This document shows, one piece after another, positions 41,920-52,636 of a DNA stretch of 64,000 nucleotides; the stretch's first letter is position 1; each line of letters starts with the position of its first letter. The notes under the pieces are model-generated. The model worked only from the letters and a program-made list of their open reading frames with translations. It was not told where the DNA came from and ran no database searches. Origin of the DNA: Mesorhizobium mediterraneum (GTDB lineage: Bacteria > Pseudomonadota > Alphaproteobacteria > Rhizobiales > Rhizobiaceae); contig NZ_NPKI01000020.1 in assembly GCF_002284565.1 (NCBI RefSeq), positions 430 through 64,429 on the forward strand, written 5' to 3'. The position numbers were made by a program, and so were the translations under genes.

Positions 41920-42809
41920 ACGAGACCGGCTGGATTGTCGCTGCTGTCCTGGCCGGGCTCGGCTTGCTCGCTTTCGCCTTTCGCGCGCGCCTGCTCGCCG
42001 CCTTCGGCTATGCACTGCAGCGCATCGAGCCGCAGCATTCGAACCATGATGAATCGCGCGGCGCCGTGGATGATGTTCGGCGCAATGGCCAGGCGGTGCG
42101 CGAGGATCGCGCCCGCATCGGCCGCCTGTCCGATCTTGACGAGCTCGAAGTGTCCGATGTCATGGTCCACCGCACCAACATGCGCTCGGTCAACGCCGAC
42201 AATCCGCCGGAAGCGGTGGTGCGCGAGATCCTGCAGAGCCCGCATACCCGCATGCCCTTGTGGAAGGGCTCACTCGACAACATCGTCGGCGTGCTGCATG
42301 CCAAGGACCTGCTGCGCGCGCTGAACGATGTCGGCAACGACTTTTCCCAGATTGACGTGATGAAGATCGCGACAAAACCGTGGTTCGTGCCCGACACCAC
42401 GACGCTGCAGGAACAGCTCAACGCCTTCCTGCGTCGCAAGGCGCATTTCGCCATCGTCGTCGACGAGTATGGCGAGGTCGAGGGGCTGGTGACGCTGGAG
42501 GATATCATCGAGGAGATCGTCGGCGAGATCGCCGACGAGCACGATATCGACATTCAGGGCGTAAAGCAGGAAGCCGACGGCTCCGTCGTCGTCGACGGCA
42601 CTGTGCCGATCCGCGACCTGAACCGGGCGCTCGACTGGGACCTGCCGGACGAGGAAGCCACCACCATTGCCGGTCTCGTCATCCACGAGACGCAATTGAT
42701 CCCGGACGAGAAGCAGGCTTTCACCTTTCACGGCAAGCGCTTCGTCGTCATGAAGCGCGACAAGAACCGGATCGCAAGGCTGAGGATCAGGCCAGCGGGC
42801 GACATTTAG
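41916..42809 (+). CDS. CorC/HlyC-family CBS-domain protein lacking the DUF21 membrane domain
   Basis: 297 residues. One N-terminal helix ([17 protein letters not shown]) is followed by a tandem CBS pair (about 75-205: [40 protein letters not shown]) and a CorC_HlyC transporter-associated domain ([20 protein letters not shown]). Related rhizobial proteins usually carry a roughly 190-residue four-helix DUF21 domain before the CBS pair; here it is missing. The start ATGA overlaps the aroB stop. It may act as a soluble or peripheral regulator of magnesium/cobalt transport. Confidence 0.88.
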   Translation: MNETGWIVAAVLAGLGLLAFAFRARLLAAFGYALQRIEPQHSNHDESRGAVDDVRRNGQAVREDRARIGRLSDLDELEVSDVMVHRTNMRSVNADNPPEAVVREILQSPHTRMPLWKGSLDNIVGVLHAKDLLRALNDVGNDFSQIDVMKIATKPWFVPDTTTLQEQLNAFLRRKAHFAIVVDEYGEVEGLVTLEDIIEEIVGEIADEHDIDIQGVKQEADGSVVVDGTVPIRDLNRALDWDLPDEEATTIAGLVIHETQLIPDEKQAFTFHGKRFVVMKRDKNRIARLRIRPAGDI

Positions 42810-42884
42810 GTTCTGTCCCGGCTAACCAATCCTTGACTGGACGCTCGCCGCGCCCGCGTGCACTTTCGACTGGGCTGTCTGGAG

Positions 42885-43694
42885 ATGACGGTGATCGATC
42901 GGCGAACCGTGCTTTTGATGTCGATGGCTTTGCTGCCGGCCAGCGCTTCGGCGGCATCGCGCCGGCGCTCGCCGTCTCCGCAAACCTTCGACTACGGACC
43001 GGCCAAGCTCGACATCTACTCGCGCGACGGAGCAAGCGGCCTGCCTGTGGTCATTTTCATCCATGGCGGTGCCTGGCGGGCCGGCAACCGCACCAACGTC
43101 GACGTCAAGCCGGGCTTCCTGCTCGACAATGGCTTCTGCTTCGTCTCCATCGACTACCGGATGCTGCCTAAGGCCGATGTCGCCAGCCAGGCCGACGACG
43201 TCGAGCAGGCATATCGCTACGTGCGCGCCAACATCGCCAGATATGGCGGCGACCCGAACCGGATAGCGGTCATGGGCCATTCGGCCGGCTGCCATCTCGC
43301 TGCGTTGACCGGGCTGCGCGGCGGTCTGCCCGGCGTTGCGGCGCTGGTACTAAACGATACCAGAGCCTATGATTTGGAGGCACTTGCGAGGAGCGGTGGC
43401 ATGACACGGGCCTATGCCCGGGCCTTTCCCGATCCGGCGCAATGGCGTGCGCTGTCGCCAGCCATCCATGTCGGGAGCCGCAAGCATCCGCCGAGCTTCA
43501 TCGCCTATTCGCGCGCATCGGGTCGTGCGACAGCCTCACAGGCCTTTGCCGAGCGCCTGCGGGCGACCGGAGCGGAGGTGACGCTGTTCGACGGCAGCGC
43601 CTATTCGCACATGTCGATCAATCGCGATTTCGGCGACGAGGGCGACGCATTGACCCGTGCGGTGATGATTTTCCTGAAGGCAGCGCTCGGCTGA
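42885..43694 (+). CDS. Alpha/beta hydrolase, secreted esterase (kynurenine formamidase-like)
   Basis: 269 residues from ATG 42885; a GTG at 42858 is the alternative. The signal peptide (RTVLLMSMALLPASASA) suggests a periplasmic enzyme. HGGAWRAG provides the oxyanion hole, GHSAGCHLAAL the nucleophile Ser, and the catalytic His is probably in YSHMSINRDFG. The family hydrolyses small esters or amides. Substrate unknown. Confidence 0.85.
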   Translation: MTVIDRRTVLLMSMALLPASASAASRRRSPSPQTFDYGPAKLDIYSRDGASGLPVVIFIHGGAWRAGNRTNVDVKPGFLLDNGFCFVSIDYRMLPKADVASQADDVEQAYRYVRANIARYGGDPNRIAVMGHSAGCHLAALTGLRGGLPGVAALVLNDTRAYDLEALARSGGMTRAYARAFPDPAQWRALSPAIHVGSRKHPPSFIAYSRASGRATASQAFAERLRATGAEVTLFDGSAYSHMSINRDFGDEGDALTRAVMIFLKAALG

Positions 43695-43697
43695 TGC

Positions 43698-44000
43698 CTA
43701 CCACCTGGTCTTTTCGTCCGGCGCGGCCGGCTCGATCGCCAGCGCATGGACACCGGCCTTCAGCTCGTCGGCCAGCAATTCGTTGACCGCGCGGTGGCGC
43801 TCGATGCGGCTCATGCCGGCAAAGGTCGAGGAGACGATGCGAACGCGGAAATGCGTCTCGCCGGTGCCGTCATAGGTGCCGTGATGGTCGGAGTCCTGAT
43901 GGTGATGGCCGGCATGGAGATGGCTTTCGTTGATGATGATCAGCCGCTCCGGCGAGAACGCCTTCTTCAACTTGCCTTCCATCGTTGACTGTATGGACAT
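43698..44000 (-). CDS. bolA: BolA-family protein
   Basis: 100 residues. The BolA fold is visible: IESTMEGKL-like start, INESHLHAGHH with the Fe-S ligand His residues, THFRVRIVSSTFAGMSRIER and NELLADELKAGVHALAIE. BolA pairs with monothiol glutaredoxins to handle Fe-S clusters. It is convergent with the esterase gene (3-bp gap). Confidence 0.93.
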   Translation of the reverse strand: MSIQSTMEGKLKKAFSPERLIIINESHLHAGHHHQDSDHHGTYDGTGETHFRVRIVSSTFAGMSRIERHRAVNELLADELKAGVHALAIEPAAPDEKTRW

Positions 44001-44193
44001 TCGTACTTCCCTTCACCACATATGGCTGGCGCATGACCCCCGAAAATCGGTGCTCTTTGCGTGTCCAGGAGGACGCGCAATGCCGTCGCCGCGACAAAAT
44101 TCGCCAATCGCCCGCTTTATGCCGCGATTCAGCGGTTAGGGCGATCATCGCGAAAATGTCAATTCTTGTTTCGCACCGGCGAACAGCCCATAA

Positions 44194-44823
44194 ATGGGTG
44201 AGATGAAACCGTACCCCAAATATTTCGAGAAAATCCGCATCCGCCCGGAGAAGGATGCGGAGCTGAAGTCGCGCTCGCCGATCTGCCAGTGGGACGGTTG
44301 CAAGGAGGCCGGCACCCATCGCGCGCCGGTCGGGCGCATGAAGGAGGGCGAGTATTTTCAGTTCTGCTTCGATCATGTGCGCGAGTACAACAAAGGCTTC
44401 AATTATTTCTCCGGTGTCCCCGACACCGAGATCGCCCGCTTCCAGAAGGAAGCGATGACCGGCCACCGGCCGACATGGAAGATGGGCGTCAACGGCGCCT
44501 CGACGCGCTCCTCGCCTGATTTCGCCCAGCAGCGTTCCGGCCGCGCCGGCTACTACAACCGCATGCGCGATCCGTTCGACCTGTTCAAAGGTCCGAAGGA
44601 TCCGCGCGAGGTGCGCGAGCGCAAGGCCAAGCCGCTTGAGGCCAAGGCGCTGGAAACGCTTGGCCTTGATACAAAGGCGACTGGCAAGGATATCAAGGCG
44701 CGCTATAAGGAACTGGTGAAACGCCACCATCCGGATGCGAATGGCGGCGACAGAGGTTCGGAAGACCGGTTCCGCGATGTGCTCCAGGCATATCGCGTGC
44801 TCAAGCAGGCAGGATTGTGCTGA
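44194..44823 (+). CDS. J-domain protein with C-terminal J-domain
   Basis: 209 residues. The N-terminal 140 residues contain paired Cys/His (ICQWDGCKEAGTHRAPVG; FCFDHVREYN) that may bind a metal. The J-domain is at the C-terminus (about 150-205: LETLGLDTKATGKDIKARYK; KRHHPDANGG with HPD). This arrangement next to bolA and cobS is usual in Rhizobiales. ATG 44203 is an alternative start. Confidence 0.88.
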   Translation: MGEMKPYPKYFEKIRIRPEKDAELKSRSPICQWDGCKEAGTHRAPVGRMKEGEYFQFCFDHVREYNKGFNYFSGVPDTEIARFQKEAMTGHRPTWKMGVNGASTRSSPDFAQQRSGRAGYYNRMRDPFDLFKGPKDPREVRERKAKPLEAKALETLGLDTKATGKDIKARYKELVKRHHPDANGGDRGSEDRFRDVLQAYRVLKQAGLC

Positions 44824-44946
44824 GCGACCTTACGGTTCGTGTCGTTTTCCAACTTTCATAAGGTTGGAAAAGGCTCTAAGACCGCCCCCGGACAAAATAG
44901 ATTGCCGGCGAAATCAGGCGTTTCGCCCGTGGAGACGTTGATAGTG

Positions 44947-45933
44947 ATGAACAAGGTCGATCGCGACATCGCCAACCTGCCCGACACCACGGTGTCGGTG
45001 AAGGAGAAATTTGGCTTCGAGTCCAAGATGGTGGTGCCGGCCTACTCGGTGACGAGCGAGCATGTGCCCGACATCGATCCGGACTATCTGTTCGACAAGA
45101 ACACGACGATGGCGATCCTCGCCGGCTTCGCCTACAACCGCCGCGTCATGGTGTCGGGCTATCACGGCACCGGCAAATCGACGCATATCGAGCAGGTCGC
45201 CGCCCGTCTCAACTGGCCGTGTGTGCGCGTCAATCTCGACAGCCATGTCAGCCGTATCGATCTCGTCGGCAAGGATGCGATCGTCGTCAAGGACGGGCTG
45301 CAGATCACCGAGTTTCGCGACGGCATCCTGCCCTGGGCCTACCAGCACAATGTCGCGCTGTGCTTCGACGAATACGATGCCGGCCGTCCGGACGTGATGT
45401 TCGTCATCCAGCGCGTGCTGGAATCGTCCGGCCGGCTGACGCTGCTCGACCAGAGCCGGGTCATCCGCCCGCATCCGGCGTTCCGGCTGTTTTCCACCGC
45501 TAACACGGTCGGCCTCGGCGATACCACCGGCCTCTATCACGGCACCCAGCAGATCAACCAGGCGCAGATGGACCGCTGGTCGATCGTCACCACGCTGAAC
45601 TATCTGCCGCACGACAATGAGGTGAACATCGTGCTGGCCAAGGCCAAGCACTACCGCGACGGCAAGGGCAAGGAGATCGTCAACAAGATGGTGCGTGTCG
45701 CCGACATGACGCGTTCGGCCTTCATCAACGGCGATCTTTCGACTGTCATGAGCCCGCGCACGGTCATCACCTGGGCCGAGAATGCCGAGATCTTCGGCGA
45801 TATCGGCATGGCGTTCAGGCTGACCTTCCTCAACAAGTGCGACGAGCTGGAACGCTCGCTCGTGGCCGAGTTCTACCAGCGTGCCTTCGGCGAAGATCTG
45901 CCGGAATCGGCGGCCAATGTGGTGCTGGGCTAA
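44947..45933 (+). CDS. cobS: Aerobic cobaltochelatase subunit CobS
   Basis: 328 residues from ATG 44947. An AAA+ ATPase with Walker [10 protein letters not shown] at 71-79, Walker [11 protein letters not shown] and [15 protein letters not shown]. With CobT and CobN it inserts cobalt into hydrogenobyrinic acid diamide in the aerobic B12 pathway. Length matches the family. It lies 12 bp upstream of cobT. Confidence 0.96.
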   Translation: MNKVDRDIANLPDTTVSVKEKFGFESKMVVPAYSVTSEHVPDIDPDYLFDKNTTMAILAGFAYNRRVMVSGYHGTGKSTHIEQVAARLNWPCVRVNLDSHVSRIDLVGKDAIVVKDGLQITEFRDGILPWAYQHNVALCFDEYDAGRPDVMFVIQRVLESSGRLTLLDQSRVIRPHPAFRLFSTANTVGLGDTTGLYHGTQQINQAQMDRWSIVTTLNYLPHDNEVNIVLAKAKHYRDGKGKEIVNKMVRVADMTRSAFINGDLSTVMSPRTVITWAENAEIFGDIGMAFRLTFLNKCDELERSLVAEFYQRAFGEDLPESAANVVLG

Positions 45934-45945
45934 ACAGAGTTCTCG

Positions 45946-47844
45946 ATGGCGGGTCCGGGCGACAACACGCGCAACAAGTCGAAGACGGGGTCTGAAGCCG
46001 ACAGCTTCAAGCGTGCCGTCACCGTCTGCATGCGCGCGATTGCCGGCGACAAAGAACTCGAGGTCGGTTTCGCCAAGGACCGGCCGGCGCTCGCCGGCAG
46101 CCGCGCCCGTCTGCCTGAACTGCCGAAGAAGGCGTCGAAGGCCGATATCGCCATCACCCGCGGTCTCGGCGATTCCATGGCGCTGAAGCGCGCCTGCCAC
46201 GACGCGCGCATCCACACCAGGCTGGCGCCGGAAGGCAAGCAGGCCCGCGCCATCTACGATGCGGTCGAGCAGGCCCGCGTCGAGGCGATCGGCTCCCGCG
46301 CCATGCAAGGTGTGGCCGACAATATCGGCTCGATGCTCGAGGACAAATACGCCAGAGCCAACCTCATCGACGTCAAGGACAAGGCGGATGCTCCGATCGA
46401 GGAGGCGTTGGCCCTAATGGTGCGCGAAAAGCTGACCGGCCGCACTGTCCCGAAGAGCGGTGAGCGGCTGGTCGACCTCTGGCGCCCGTGGGTCGAGGAG
46501 AAGGCCAGTGCCGATCTCGACGGGCTGTCGGCAAAGCTCGACGACCAGCAGGCCTTCGCCCGTGTCGTGCGCGAGATGCTGGCTTCCATGGAAATGGCCG
46601 AGGAGCTCGGCGACGACCAGGAGACCGAAGACTCCGAGGACAATGACGACAACCAGCCGCAAGGCGAGGAGCAGAGCGAGGAGGGCGGCGAGGACGATTC
46701 CGGCTCCGAGCAGTCGCAGTCCGACGACACCGAGGCGTCGTCCGACGACGAGCAGTCGGCCGAGACGGAGGCATCCGATGCCACCGCCGACGATCTGTCC
46801 GACGATGACGACGCCGATGCCGAGACGCCCGGCGAGGCGCGCCGCAACGACAATCCCTTCGCCAATCTGTCGAAGGAGATTGACTACAAGGTCTTCACCA
46901 CCGCCTTCGACGAGACGGTGGGTGCGGAAGACCTGTGCGAGGAAGAGGAGCTGGATCGGCTGCGCGCCTTCCTCGACAAGCAGCTCGCCAACCTGTCGGG
47001 CGTTGTCGGCCGGCTGGCCAACCGGCTGCAGCGCCGCCTGATGGCGCAGCAGAACCGGTCCTGGGATTTCGATCTCGAAGAGGGTTATCTCGATCCGGCG
47101 CGGCTGGTGCGCGTCGTCATCGATCCGATGCAGCCGCTGTCCTTCAAGCAGGAACGGGACACCAAATTCCGCGACACGGTGGTGACGCTGGTGCTCGACA
47201 ATTCGGGCTCGATGCGCGGCCGGCCGATCACGGTCGCCGCCACCTGCGCCGACATTCTGGCGCGGACGCTGGAGCGCTGCGGCGTCTCGGTCGAGATCCT
47301 CGGCTTCACCACCCGCGCCTGGAAGGGCGGTCAGGCACGCGAGAAATGGCTGAAGGAAGGCAAGCCGCCGAATCCCGGGCGGCTCAACGATTTGCGCCAC
47401 ATCATCTACAAATCCGCCGACCATCCGTGGCGGCGGGCACGCCGCAATCTGGGCCTGATGATGCGCGAGGGCCTGCTTAAGGAAAACATCGACGGCGAGG
47501 CGTTGCTGTGGGCGCATAACCGCCTGATCGCCCGGCCGGAGCAGCGCAAGATCCTGATGATGATCTCGGACGGCGCGCCGGTCGACGATTCGACACTGTC
47601 GGTCAATCCGGGCAACTATCTCGAACGGCATCTGCGCGCCGTCATCGAACTGATCGAGACGCGCTCGCCGGTCGAGCTCTTGGCCATCGGCATCGGCCAC
47701 GACGTCACCCGCTATTACAGGCGCGCCGTCACCATCGTCGACGCCGAGGAACTGGCCGGCGCCATGACCGAGCAGCTCGCTTCGCTGTTTGGCGAGGAAA
47801 GCGCGCGGGACACGCGACGCGGCGGCATGCGGCGTGCCGGATGA
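45946..47844 (+). CDS. cobT: Aerobic cobaltochelatase subunit CobT
   Basis: 632 residues. The N-terminal CobT domain is followed by a long acidic linker (about 220-305, rich in Asp/Glu/Ser). The C-terminal VWA domain has a MIDAS-type [11 protein letters not shown]. CobT forms the CobST complex that drives cobalt insertion by CobN. cobN is not in the window. Confidence 0.96.
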   Translation: MAGPGDNTRNKSKTGSEADSFKRAVTVCMRAIAGDKELEVGFAKDRPALAGSRARLPELPKKASKADIAITRGLGDSMALKRACHDARIHTRLAPEGKQARAIYDAVEQARVEAIGSRAMQGVADNIGSMLEDKYARANLIDVKDKADAPIEEALALMVREKLTGRTVPKSGERLVDLWRPWVEEKASADLDGLSAKLDDQQAFARVVREMLASMEMAEELGDDQETEDSEDNDDNQPQGEEQSEEGGEDDSGSEQSQSDDTEASSDDEQSAETEASDATADDLSDDDDADAETPGEARRNDNPFANLSKEIDYKVFTTAFDETVGAEDLCEEEELDRLRAFLDKQLANLSGVVGRLANRLQRRLMAQQNRSWDFDLEEGYLDPARLVRVVIDPMQPLSFKQERDTKFRDTVVTLVLDNSGSMRGRPITVAATCADILARTLERCGVSVEILGFTTRAWKGGQAREKWLKEGKPPNPGRLNDLRHIIYKSADHPWRRARRNLGLMMREGLLKENIDGEALLWAHNRLIARPEQRKILMMISDGAPVDDSTLSVNPGNYLERHLRAVIELIETRSPVELLAIGIGHDVTRYYRRAVTIVDAEELAGAMTEQLASLFGEESARDTRRGGMRRAG

Positions 47845-48872
47845 TTTTTTTGCGGGGCGGCTTTCGGCAGACGCTTTTCGCCGCCACAGCGCTGTTCTTT
47901 GCCGGCATCGCCTTGTCGCCTTCCATCGCAGTTGGCCCTGTTTCGGTCGAGCCGATCGAAATCTCGGCACGGCCGATAACCCGGTTTCACATCGGCCGTG
48001 ACGAAAAGCGGTTCGGTCCGCTCGAATTCGTCGGCGGGCTGGAAATGACTTCGCCGTCACGCGATTTCGGCGCGCTGTCGGCGTTTCGCTTCCTCAAGCC
48101 CGGCAGTGATTTCATCGGCGTCGCCGACACCGGTTTCTGGTTCTTCGGCACGGTCACTCATGATGCCGACAAGCGCCCGTCGGGCATCCAGAATTTCCGC
48201 ATGCAGCAGATGATCGACGCATCAGGCCAGCCGATCGACGAGAAATGGGAGGTCGACGCCGAAGGCCTTGCGGTCAAGGACGGCATTGCCACGGTCGGCT
48301 TCGAGCGCAACCACCGTGTCGCCCAGTTCAAATTCGATCCGCACGATATGAAGGCGCCGTTGAAGCAACTGGACTTCCTGATTCCGGCCTGGGAGCTTCG
48401 TCGGAATCGCGGCTTTGAGACAGGCACCCATGCCAATCCTCACGGGCAGCATGAGGGCGGGCTGGTCGTGGTGTCGGAAAAGAGCCTCGACAAATCAGGC
48501 AACATCTATGCGGCTGTCATCGAAGGGCCGCACAAGGGCGTCTTCACCGTCAAGCGCAACGGTGAATTCGACATCACCGACGGTGCGTTCCTGCCGGACG
48601 GCGACCTTCTGCTTTTGGAGCGCAGCTTCTCGATGGCCGGCGGCGTCAAGATGCGGCTGAGGCGCATCTATGGTGAAAGCGTCGAGAAGGGCGCCGTCGC
48701 CGACGGGCCGGTGCTGATGGAAGCCGACATGGCCTACCAGATCGACAATATGGAAGGGCTCGACGTCTGGACCCGCGACGATGGCGCGCTGATGGTGTCG
48801 CTGATCTCGGACGACAACCACTCGATGCTGCAACGCAACCTCTACCTGGAATTCGTCCTGCACGAGGATTGA
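47841..48872 (+). CDS. Phytase-like esterase domain protein (PF13449 type)
   Basis: 343 residues with a signal peptide ([19 protein letters not shown]). A beta-propeller-like phytase-like domain shows [64 protein letters not shown] and [13 protein letters not shown]. The function of this periplasmic family is not settled. The ATGA start overlaps the cobT stop. Confidence 0.87.
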   Translation: MIFLRGGFRQTLFAATALFFAGIALSPSIAVGPVSVEPIEISARPITRFHIGRDEKRFGPLEFVGGLEMTSPSRDFGALSAFRFLKPGSDFIGVADTGFWFFGTVTHDADKRPSGIQNFRMQQMIDASGQPIDEKWEVDAEGLAVKDGIATVGFERNHRVAQFKFDPHDMKAPLKQLDFLIPAWELRRNRGFETGTHANPHGQHEGGLVVVSEKSLDKSGNIYAAVIEGPHKGVFTVKRNGEFDITDGAFLPDGDLLLLERSFSMAGGVKMRLRRIYGESVEKGAVADGPVLMEADMAYQIDNMEGLDVWTRDDGALMVSLISDDNHSMLQRNLYLEFVLHED

Positions 48873-48913
48873 GAGGCGGTCGGCGAGGGATGGCCGATAA
48901 GCCGAAAAGAAGT

Positions 48914-49615
48914 CTAAAGCTTCGCGCTGGCTGCCGCAGGCCGGAGTCCGTTGATCGCGACCCAGACGACGTGGCGCGCGCCACGCTTGCCGTTGGCGCG
49001 GACCTTGACTTCCTCGACCGCGAAGCCTGCCTGCTTGAGCCTGCGGGTAAAACCGCTGTCGGGTCCCTGTGACCAGACCGCCAGCACGCCGCCGGGCTTG
49101 AGCGCTGCTCTCGCGCTGTTCAACCCGGCTAGACTGTAAAGAGCATCGTTGGCCTTGTGGACGATTCCTTCCGGCCCGTTGTCGACGTCGAGCAGGATGG
49201 CATCCCAGGCAGCGGCTTCCGATCGCATGAGTTGCCCAACATCCGACTCGCGAACAATCACACGCGGATCGTCGAGACAGCCGCCGAACACCGCGGCCAT
49301 CGGGCCGCGCGCCCACGCCACGACGGCGGGCACCAACTCGGCGACAACGATACCGGCATCGGCGCCAAGCTCGGCAAGGGCAGCGCGCAGCGTGAAGCCC
49401 ATGCCCAGCCCGCCGATCAGGATTTTCGGCTGGCTGCGGCCGGCGATCCTTTGGCAAGTCAGGCTGGCCAGCGCTTCCTCGGAGCCGCTGAGGCGGCTGT
49501 TCATCAGCTCGTTGGAGCCAAGCATGATCGAGAACTCGGCGCCGCGCCGTTTCAGGCGAAGCTCCTGGCCGCCGTCAGGCGTTTTTGCAGTGTCGAGCTG
49601 GACCCATGGGATCAC
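48914..49615 (-). CDS. Spermidine synthase-like methyltransferase
   Basis: 233 residues with a Rossmann core: ILIGGLGMGFTLRAALAELG is the SAM-binding motif, followed by VVAELVPAVVAWARG and AILLDVDNGPEG. It has the spermine/spermidine synthase-like fold, but the aminopropyl-site Asp pattern is not clear, so I leave the substrate open. It lies 3 bp downstream of the VUT gene. Confidence 0.8.
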   Translation of the reverse strand: MIPWVQLDTAKTPDGGQELRLKRRGAEFSIMLGSNELMNSRLSGSEEALASLTCQRIAGRSQPKILIGGLGMGFTLRAALAELGADAGIVVAELVPAVVAWARGPMAAVFGGCLDDPRVIVRESDVGQLMRSEAAAWDAILLDVDNGPEGIVHKANDALYSLAGLNSARAALKPGGVLAVWSQGPDSGFTRRLKQAGFAVEEVKVRANGKRGARHVVWVAINGLRPAAASAKL

Positions 49616-49618
49616 TGC

Positions 49619-50299
49619 CTATGCCGCCAGTGCCGGCTGGCTCCAGCGGGCGGCAAGCAGCCGATAGGGGATCAGCGCCACTACGGCGATGATCAGCTTC
49701 ACGCCGAGGTCGCCGAGCGCCCATGACACCCAGCGCATGGTCTCGACCGGCAGCACGCCCATCAGCGGCGCGGTTTCGAGCGCAAAGCCATCGTTCGGGC
49801 CAGCGAAGGCGAAGGCCGCCGAAAAGGCGACGGTGAAGAACACGGCGGTGTCGAACACCGAGCCGACCAGCGTGCCGACGATCGGCGCGCGCCACCAGCT
49901 CTGCCGGCGCAGCCGGTTGAATACGGTCACGTCGAGCAATTGCGCGATCAGGAACGCGGCGCCGGAAGCCGCCGCAATGCGCACCAGCCGGTCGGCGGCC
50001 GTCTCGAATTCGATCAGGCCGTGGTGGAACAGCAAGGGCGGGATGAGGATCGAGCAGATCACCGCCGCCATGAAGCCGACAAAGACGATCCGGCGCGCCA
50101 CGGCCGGGCCGTAGCGGCGATTGGCAAGGTCGGTGACCAGGAACGAGAAGGGGTAGGTGAAGGCGCCCCAGGTCAGAATGTCGGCCAGCGACAGGCCGCC
50201 GATCGCACCTTGCACCGGGAACTGCACGAGGATGTTCGACGCCACCACGACAAGCGCCATGGCCGCAACAAAGGGCAGATATCGGGAGAAGAAACTCAT
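49619..50299 (-). CDS. VUT/YhhQ-family queuosine precursor transporter
   Basis: 226 residues with about six membrane helices. Family motifs are ILTWGAFTYPFSFLVTDLAN, RRYGPAVARRIVFVGF, the Asp in LLDVTVFNRLR, and WWRAPIVGTLVGSVFDTAVF. YhhQ/VUT imports queuosine precursors (preQ0/preQ1). No queuosine riboswitch is evident upstream. Confidence 0.87.
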   Translation of the reverse strand: MSFFSRYLPFVAAMALVVVASNILVQFPVQGAIGGLSLADILTWGAFTYPFSFLVTDLANRRYGPAVARRIVFVGFMAAVICSILIPPLLFHHGLIEFETAADRLVRIAAASGAAFLIAQLLDVTVFNRLRRQSWWRAPIVGTLVGSVFDTAVFFTVAFSAAFAFAGPNDGFALETAPLMGVLPVETMRWVSWALGDLGVKLIIAVVALIPYRLLAARWSQPALAA

Positions 50300-50380
50300 T
50301 TTTTTATCCTGGGTAATGGAACCAGCGGGGTGTCATGCCGAGTTCGGACGACACTCCTTGGAAGGCGGCCGCCTGAAAAA

Positions 50381-50677
50381 TTAAGCGGCCGGCTGTTCGG
50401 CCAGCTTCTTGGCGATCTGCTTCTTCAGCAGACGGGCGCGCTGCGACAACTCCTTGGCGTCGGCCTTGGCCAGGAACGCATCAAGGCCGCCGCGATGCTC
50501 GACCGAACGCAGCGCGTTCGCCGAAATGCGCAGGCGCACATTCTGGTTCAGCGCTTCCGAGATCAGCGTCACATTGACGAGATTCGGCAGGAAGCGACGC
50601 TTGGTCTTATTGTTGGCGTGGCTCACATTGTTGCCGGACATGACTGCCTTGGCAGTGAGTTCGCAGGTGCGGGACAT
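50381..50677 (-). CDS. rpmB: 50S ribosomal protein L28
   Basis: 98 residues, matching alphaproteobacterial L28 ([20 protein letters not shown], then [15 protein letters not shown] and [20 protein letters not shown]). It is monocistronic and divergent from the DUF3108 gene. A GGCGGCCGCC palindrome lies just downstream (about 50365) but lacks a clear U-tract. Confidence 0.97.
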   Translation of the reverse strand: MSRTCELTAKAVMSGNNVSHANNKTKRRFLPNLVNVTLISEALNQNVRLRISANALRSVEHRGGLDAFLAKADAKELSQRARLLKKQIAKKLAEQPAA

Positions 50678-50931
50678 GGTTCTAAACCTTCAGTTCTCGG
50701 TCTGGCCAAACCTTTGAGCCCGCGCCGGGTGGCGCGCGGTTTCGGTCAGGCGGCCTTATGGAAAAGTTGGCGTTCCTTAGTTGCATTTCGCCGATGCGTC
50801 AAGCTCCGGCTTGCGCATGGTGTGACGGCGCCTTTCACATAAAGGCCGGAATTCAGCCTATAAGCGGTCGCACAGGGACATGCCAGGCCGGAGTTGCCAT
50901 CTCCGGTCAAAAATCGAGGACCGATCCCGCC

Positions 50932-51720
50932 ATGCTTCGTTCGTCTCATGCTCTTGCTGCCTTGCTTGCAGTTGCGGCGCCGGCGGCAACGTCCGCCGCC
51001 ACGCCGCAATCCTTCAAGGGCGAGTATACGGTGTCGATCCTCGGCCTCTCTGTGGCGAAGGCAACCTTTTCCAGCAGTTACCAAGGCGACACCTATTCGA
51101 TCGACGGCAGCGTCTCCAGCGCCGGCCTCGCCACAATGTTCGACGACACGCGTGGCACGATCTCGTCAAAGGGCAAGATTTTGGGCAAGCGATTGCAGCC
51201 GCAGGCGTTCCGCGCCGACTACAAGTCGGGCGAGAAGGCGTCGATGATCGATATACAGTTCGCCAATGGCACTGTTACCGCGACAAAGGTCGTGCCGGCG
51301 CCGAAGAAGCGCAATCCGAAGAATTGGATACCGCTGGGCGCCAGCGATCTCGCCTCGGTGCTCGATCCGATGGCCGCCACCGTGATCCATGCCGATAGTC
51401 TCGACGAGGTCTGCGGGCGCACGGTGAAACTCTACGACGGCGAGATGCGCGCCGATCTGACGCTGACCTACGATTCGAAGGGCTCGACCTCGGTGCGCGG
51501 CTACAAGGGCGATACCGTCACTTGCAGGATGGGTTTTGAGCCGGTGGCGGGTTATCGCAAGAACCGCAAGGCATTGAATTACTTGAAGAAGCGCAGCCGC
51601 ATCATGGTGACGTTTGCGCCGCTTGGCCAAACCGGCGTATATGCGCCGATCCACGCCACGGTCACGACGAAAATCGGCACTCTCACCGTCAGCGCGGAGC
51701 GGTTCGAAGCAACAGAATAG
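50932..51720 (+). CDS. DUF3108-domain periplasmic protein
   Basis: 262 residues from ATG 50932, with a signal peptide (LAALLAVAAPAATSAA). The DUF3108 pattern is seen in FKGEYTVSILGLSVAKATF, YSIDGSVSSAGLATMFDDTR, ASDLASVLDPMAATV and YKGDTVTCRMGFEPVAGY. It is probably a soluble beta-rich periplasmic protein of unknown function. It is often next to rpmB in Rhizobiales. Confidence 0.88.
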   Translation: MLRSSHALAALLAVAAPAATSAATPQSFKGEYTVSILGLSVAKATFSSSYQGDTYSIDGSVSSAGLATMFDDTRGTISSKGKILGKRLQPQAFRADYKSGEKASMIDIQFANGTVTATKVVPAPKKRNPKNWIPLGASDLASVLDPMAATVIHADSLDEVCGRTVKLYDGEMRADLTLTYDSKGSTSVRGYKGDTVTCRMGFEPVAGYRKNRKALNYLKKRSRIMVTFAPLGQTGVYAPIHATVTTKIGTLTVSAERFEATE

Positions 51721-51748
51721 GCGCGATCGCGCGCCGCCGGAGACGGAC

Positions 51749-52636
51749 ATGGGGCGCGCAACACTGATCGGCTTCTCGGCGGTCGCCATGTGGGCGCTGC
51801 TGGCGCTGCTTACGGACGCTTCCGGCGCGGTGCCGCCGTTCCTGCTCTCGGCGATCACCTTCACGATCGGCACCGGCGTCGGGCTCGTCGCGCGGCTGTT
51901 CATGCCGGCCGCCGACAGGTGCGAGAAGATACCGCGCCGAGTGTGGATGATCGGCATTGCCGGCCTGTTCGGCTATCATTTCTTCTACTTCACCGCGCTG
52001 CGCAACGCGCCGGCGGTGGAGGCGAGCCTCATCGCCTATCTATGGCCGCTGCTGATAGTGCTCGGATCGGCGCTGATGCCGGGCGAGCGGCTGGCCTGGA
52101 ACCACGTCGTCGGCGCGCTGCTCGGCCTTGCCGGCACTTTCCTGATCGTCACCAAGGGCGGCGGGCTTGCCTTCGACGCACATTATGCCTTCGGCTATGC
52201 GATGGCCGGCATCTGCGCCGTGCTGTGGTCGTCCTATTCGCTGTTGTCGCGGCGCTTCCCGTCGGTGCCTACAAGCATCGTCACCTGGTTCTGTGCGGCT
52301 ACCGCAGCGCTTTCGCTTATCTGCCATCTCATGCTGGAAGAGACGGTGCTGCCCGTCGGCGCCGGCCAGTGGCTGGCCGTGCTCGGCCTCGGGCTGATGC
52401 CGGTGGGCGCGGCCTTCTACGCCTGGGATATCGGCGTCAAGCGCGGCAACATCCAGGTGCTGGGCGCGGCGAGCTATGCCGCGCCGCTGCTGTCGACGCT
52501 GGTGCTGATATCAGCCGGTTTCGCCGAGCCGTCCTTGCGCATCCTCGCTGCCTGCGTACTGATCACCGGCGGGGCAGCCCTTGCGGCGAAATCGCTGTTC
52601 TTACGCAAGCAGACAACGAGCGAGGCCGGGGCGTGA
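51749..52636 (+). CDS. EamA/DMT-family exporter
   Basis: 295 residues with ten helices in two EamA repeats; GGAG precedes ATG 51749. GLFGYHFFYFTALRNAPAVE and GALLGLAGTFLIVTKGGGLA are typical of the YddG-type aromatic amino acid exporters, so that is the likely subfamily. Its TGA overlaps the ATG of the lysoplasmalogenase gene. Confidence 0.87.
   Translation: MGRATLIGFSAVAMWALLALLTDASGAVPPFLLSAITFTIGTGVGLVARLFMPAADRCEKIPRRVWMIGIAGLFGYHFFYFTALRNAPAVEASLIAYLWPLLIVLGSALMPGERLAWNHVVGALLGLAGTFLIVTKGGGLAFDAHYAFGYAMAGICAVLWSSYSLLSRRFPSVPTSIVTWFCAATAALSLICHLMLEETVLPVGAGQWLAVLGLGLMPVGAAFYAWDIGVKRGNIQVLGAASYAAPLLSTLVLISAGFAEPSLRILAACVLITGGAALAAKSLFLRKQTTSEAGA

Noticed and set aside
44914-46308. 464-residue minus-strand ORF opposite cobS
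   Set aside because: Antisense shadow of cobS/cobT; Arg/Asp/His-rich composition is typical of shadow frames in high-GC DNA.
46414-48060. 548-residue minus-strand ORF opposite cobT
   Set aside because: Antisense shadow of cobT, which has clear VWA motifs; no ribosome site or recognisable domain.
50360-50380. rpmB terminator at the GGCGGCCGCC palindrome
   Set aside because: No U-tract follows in the direction of rpmB transcription.
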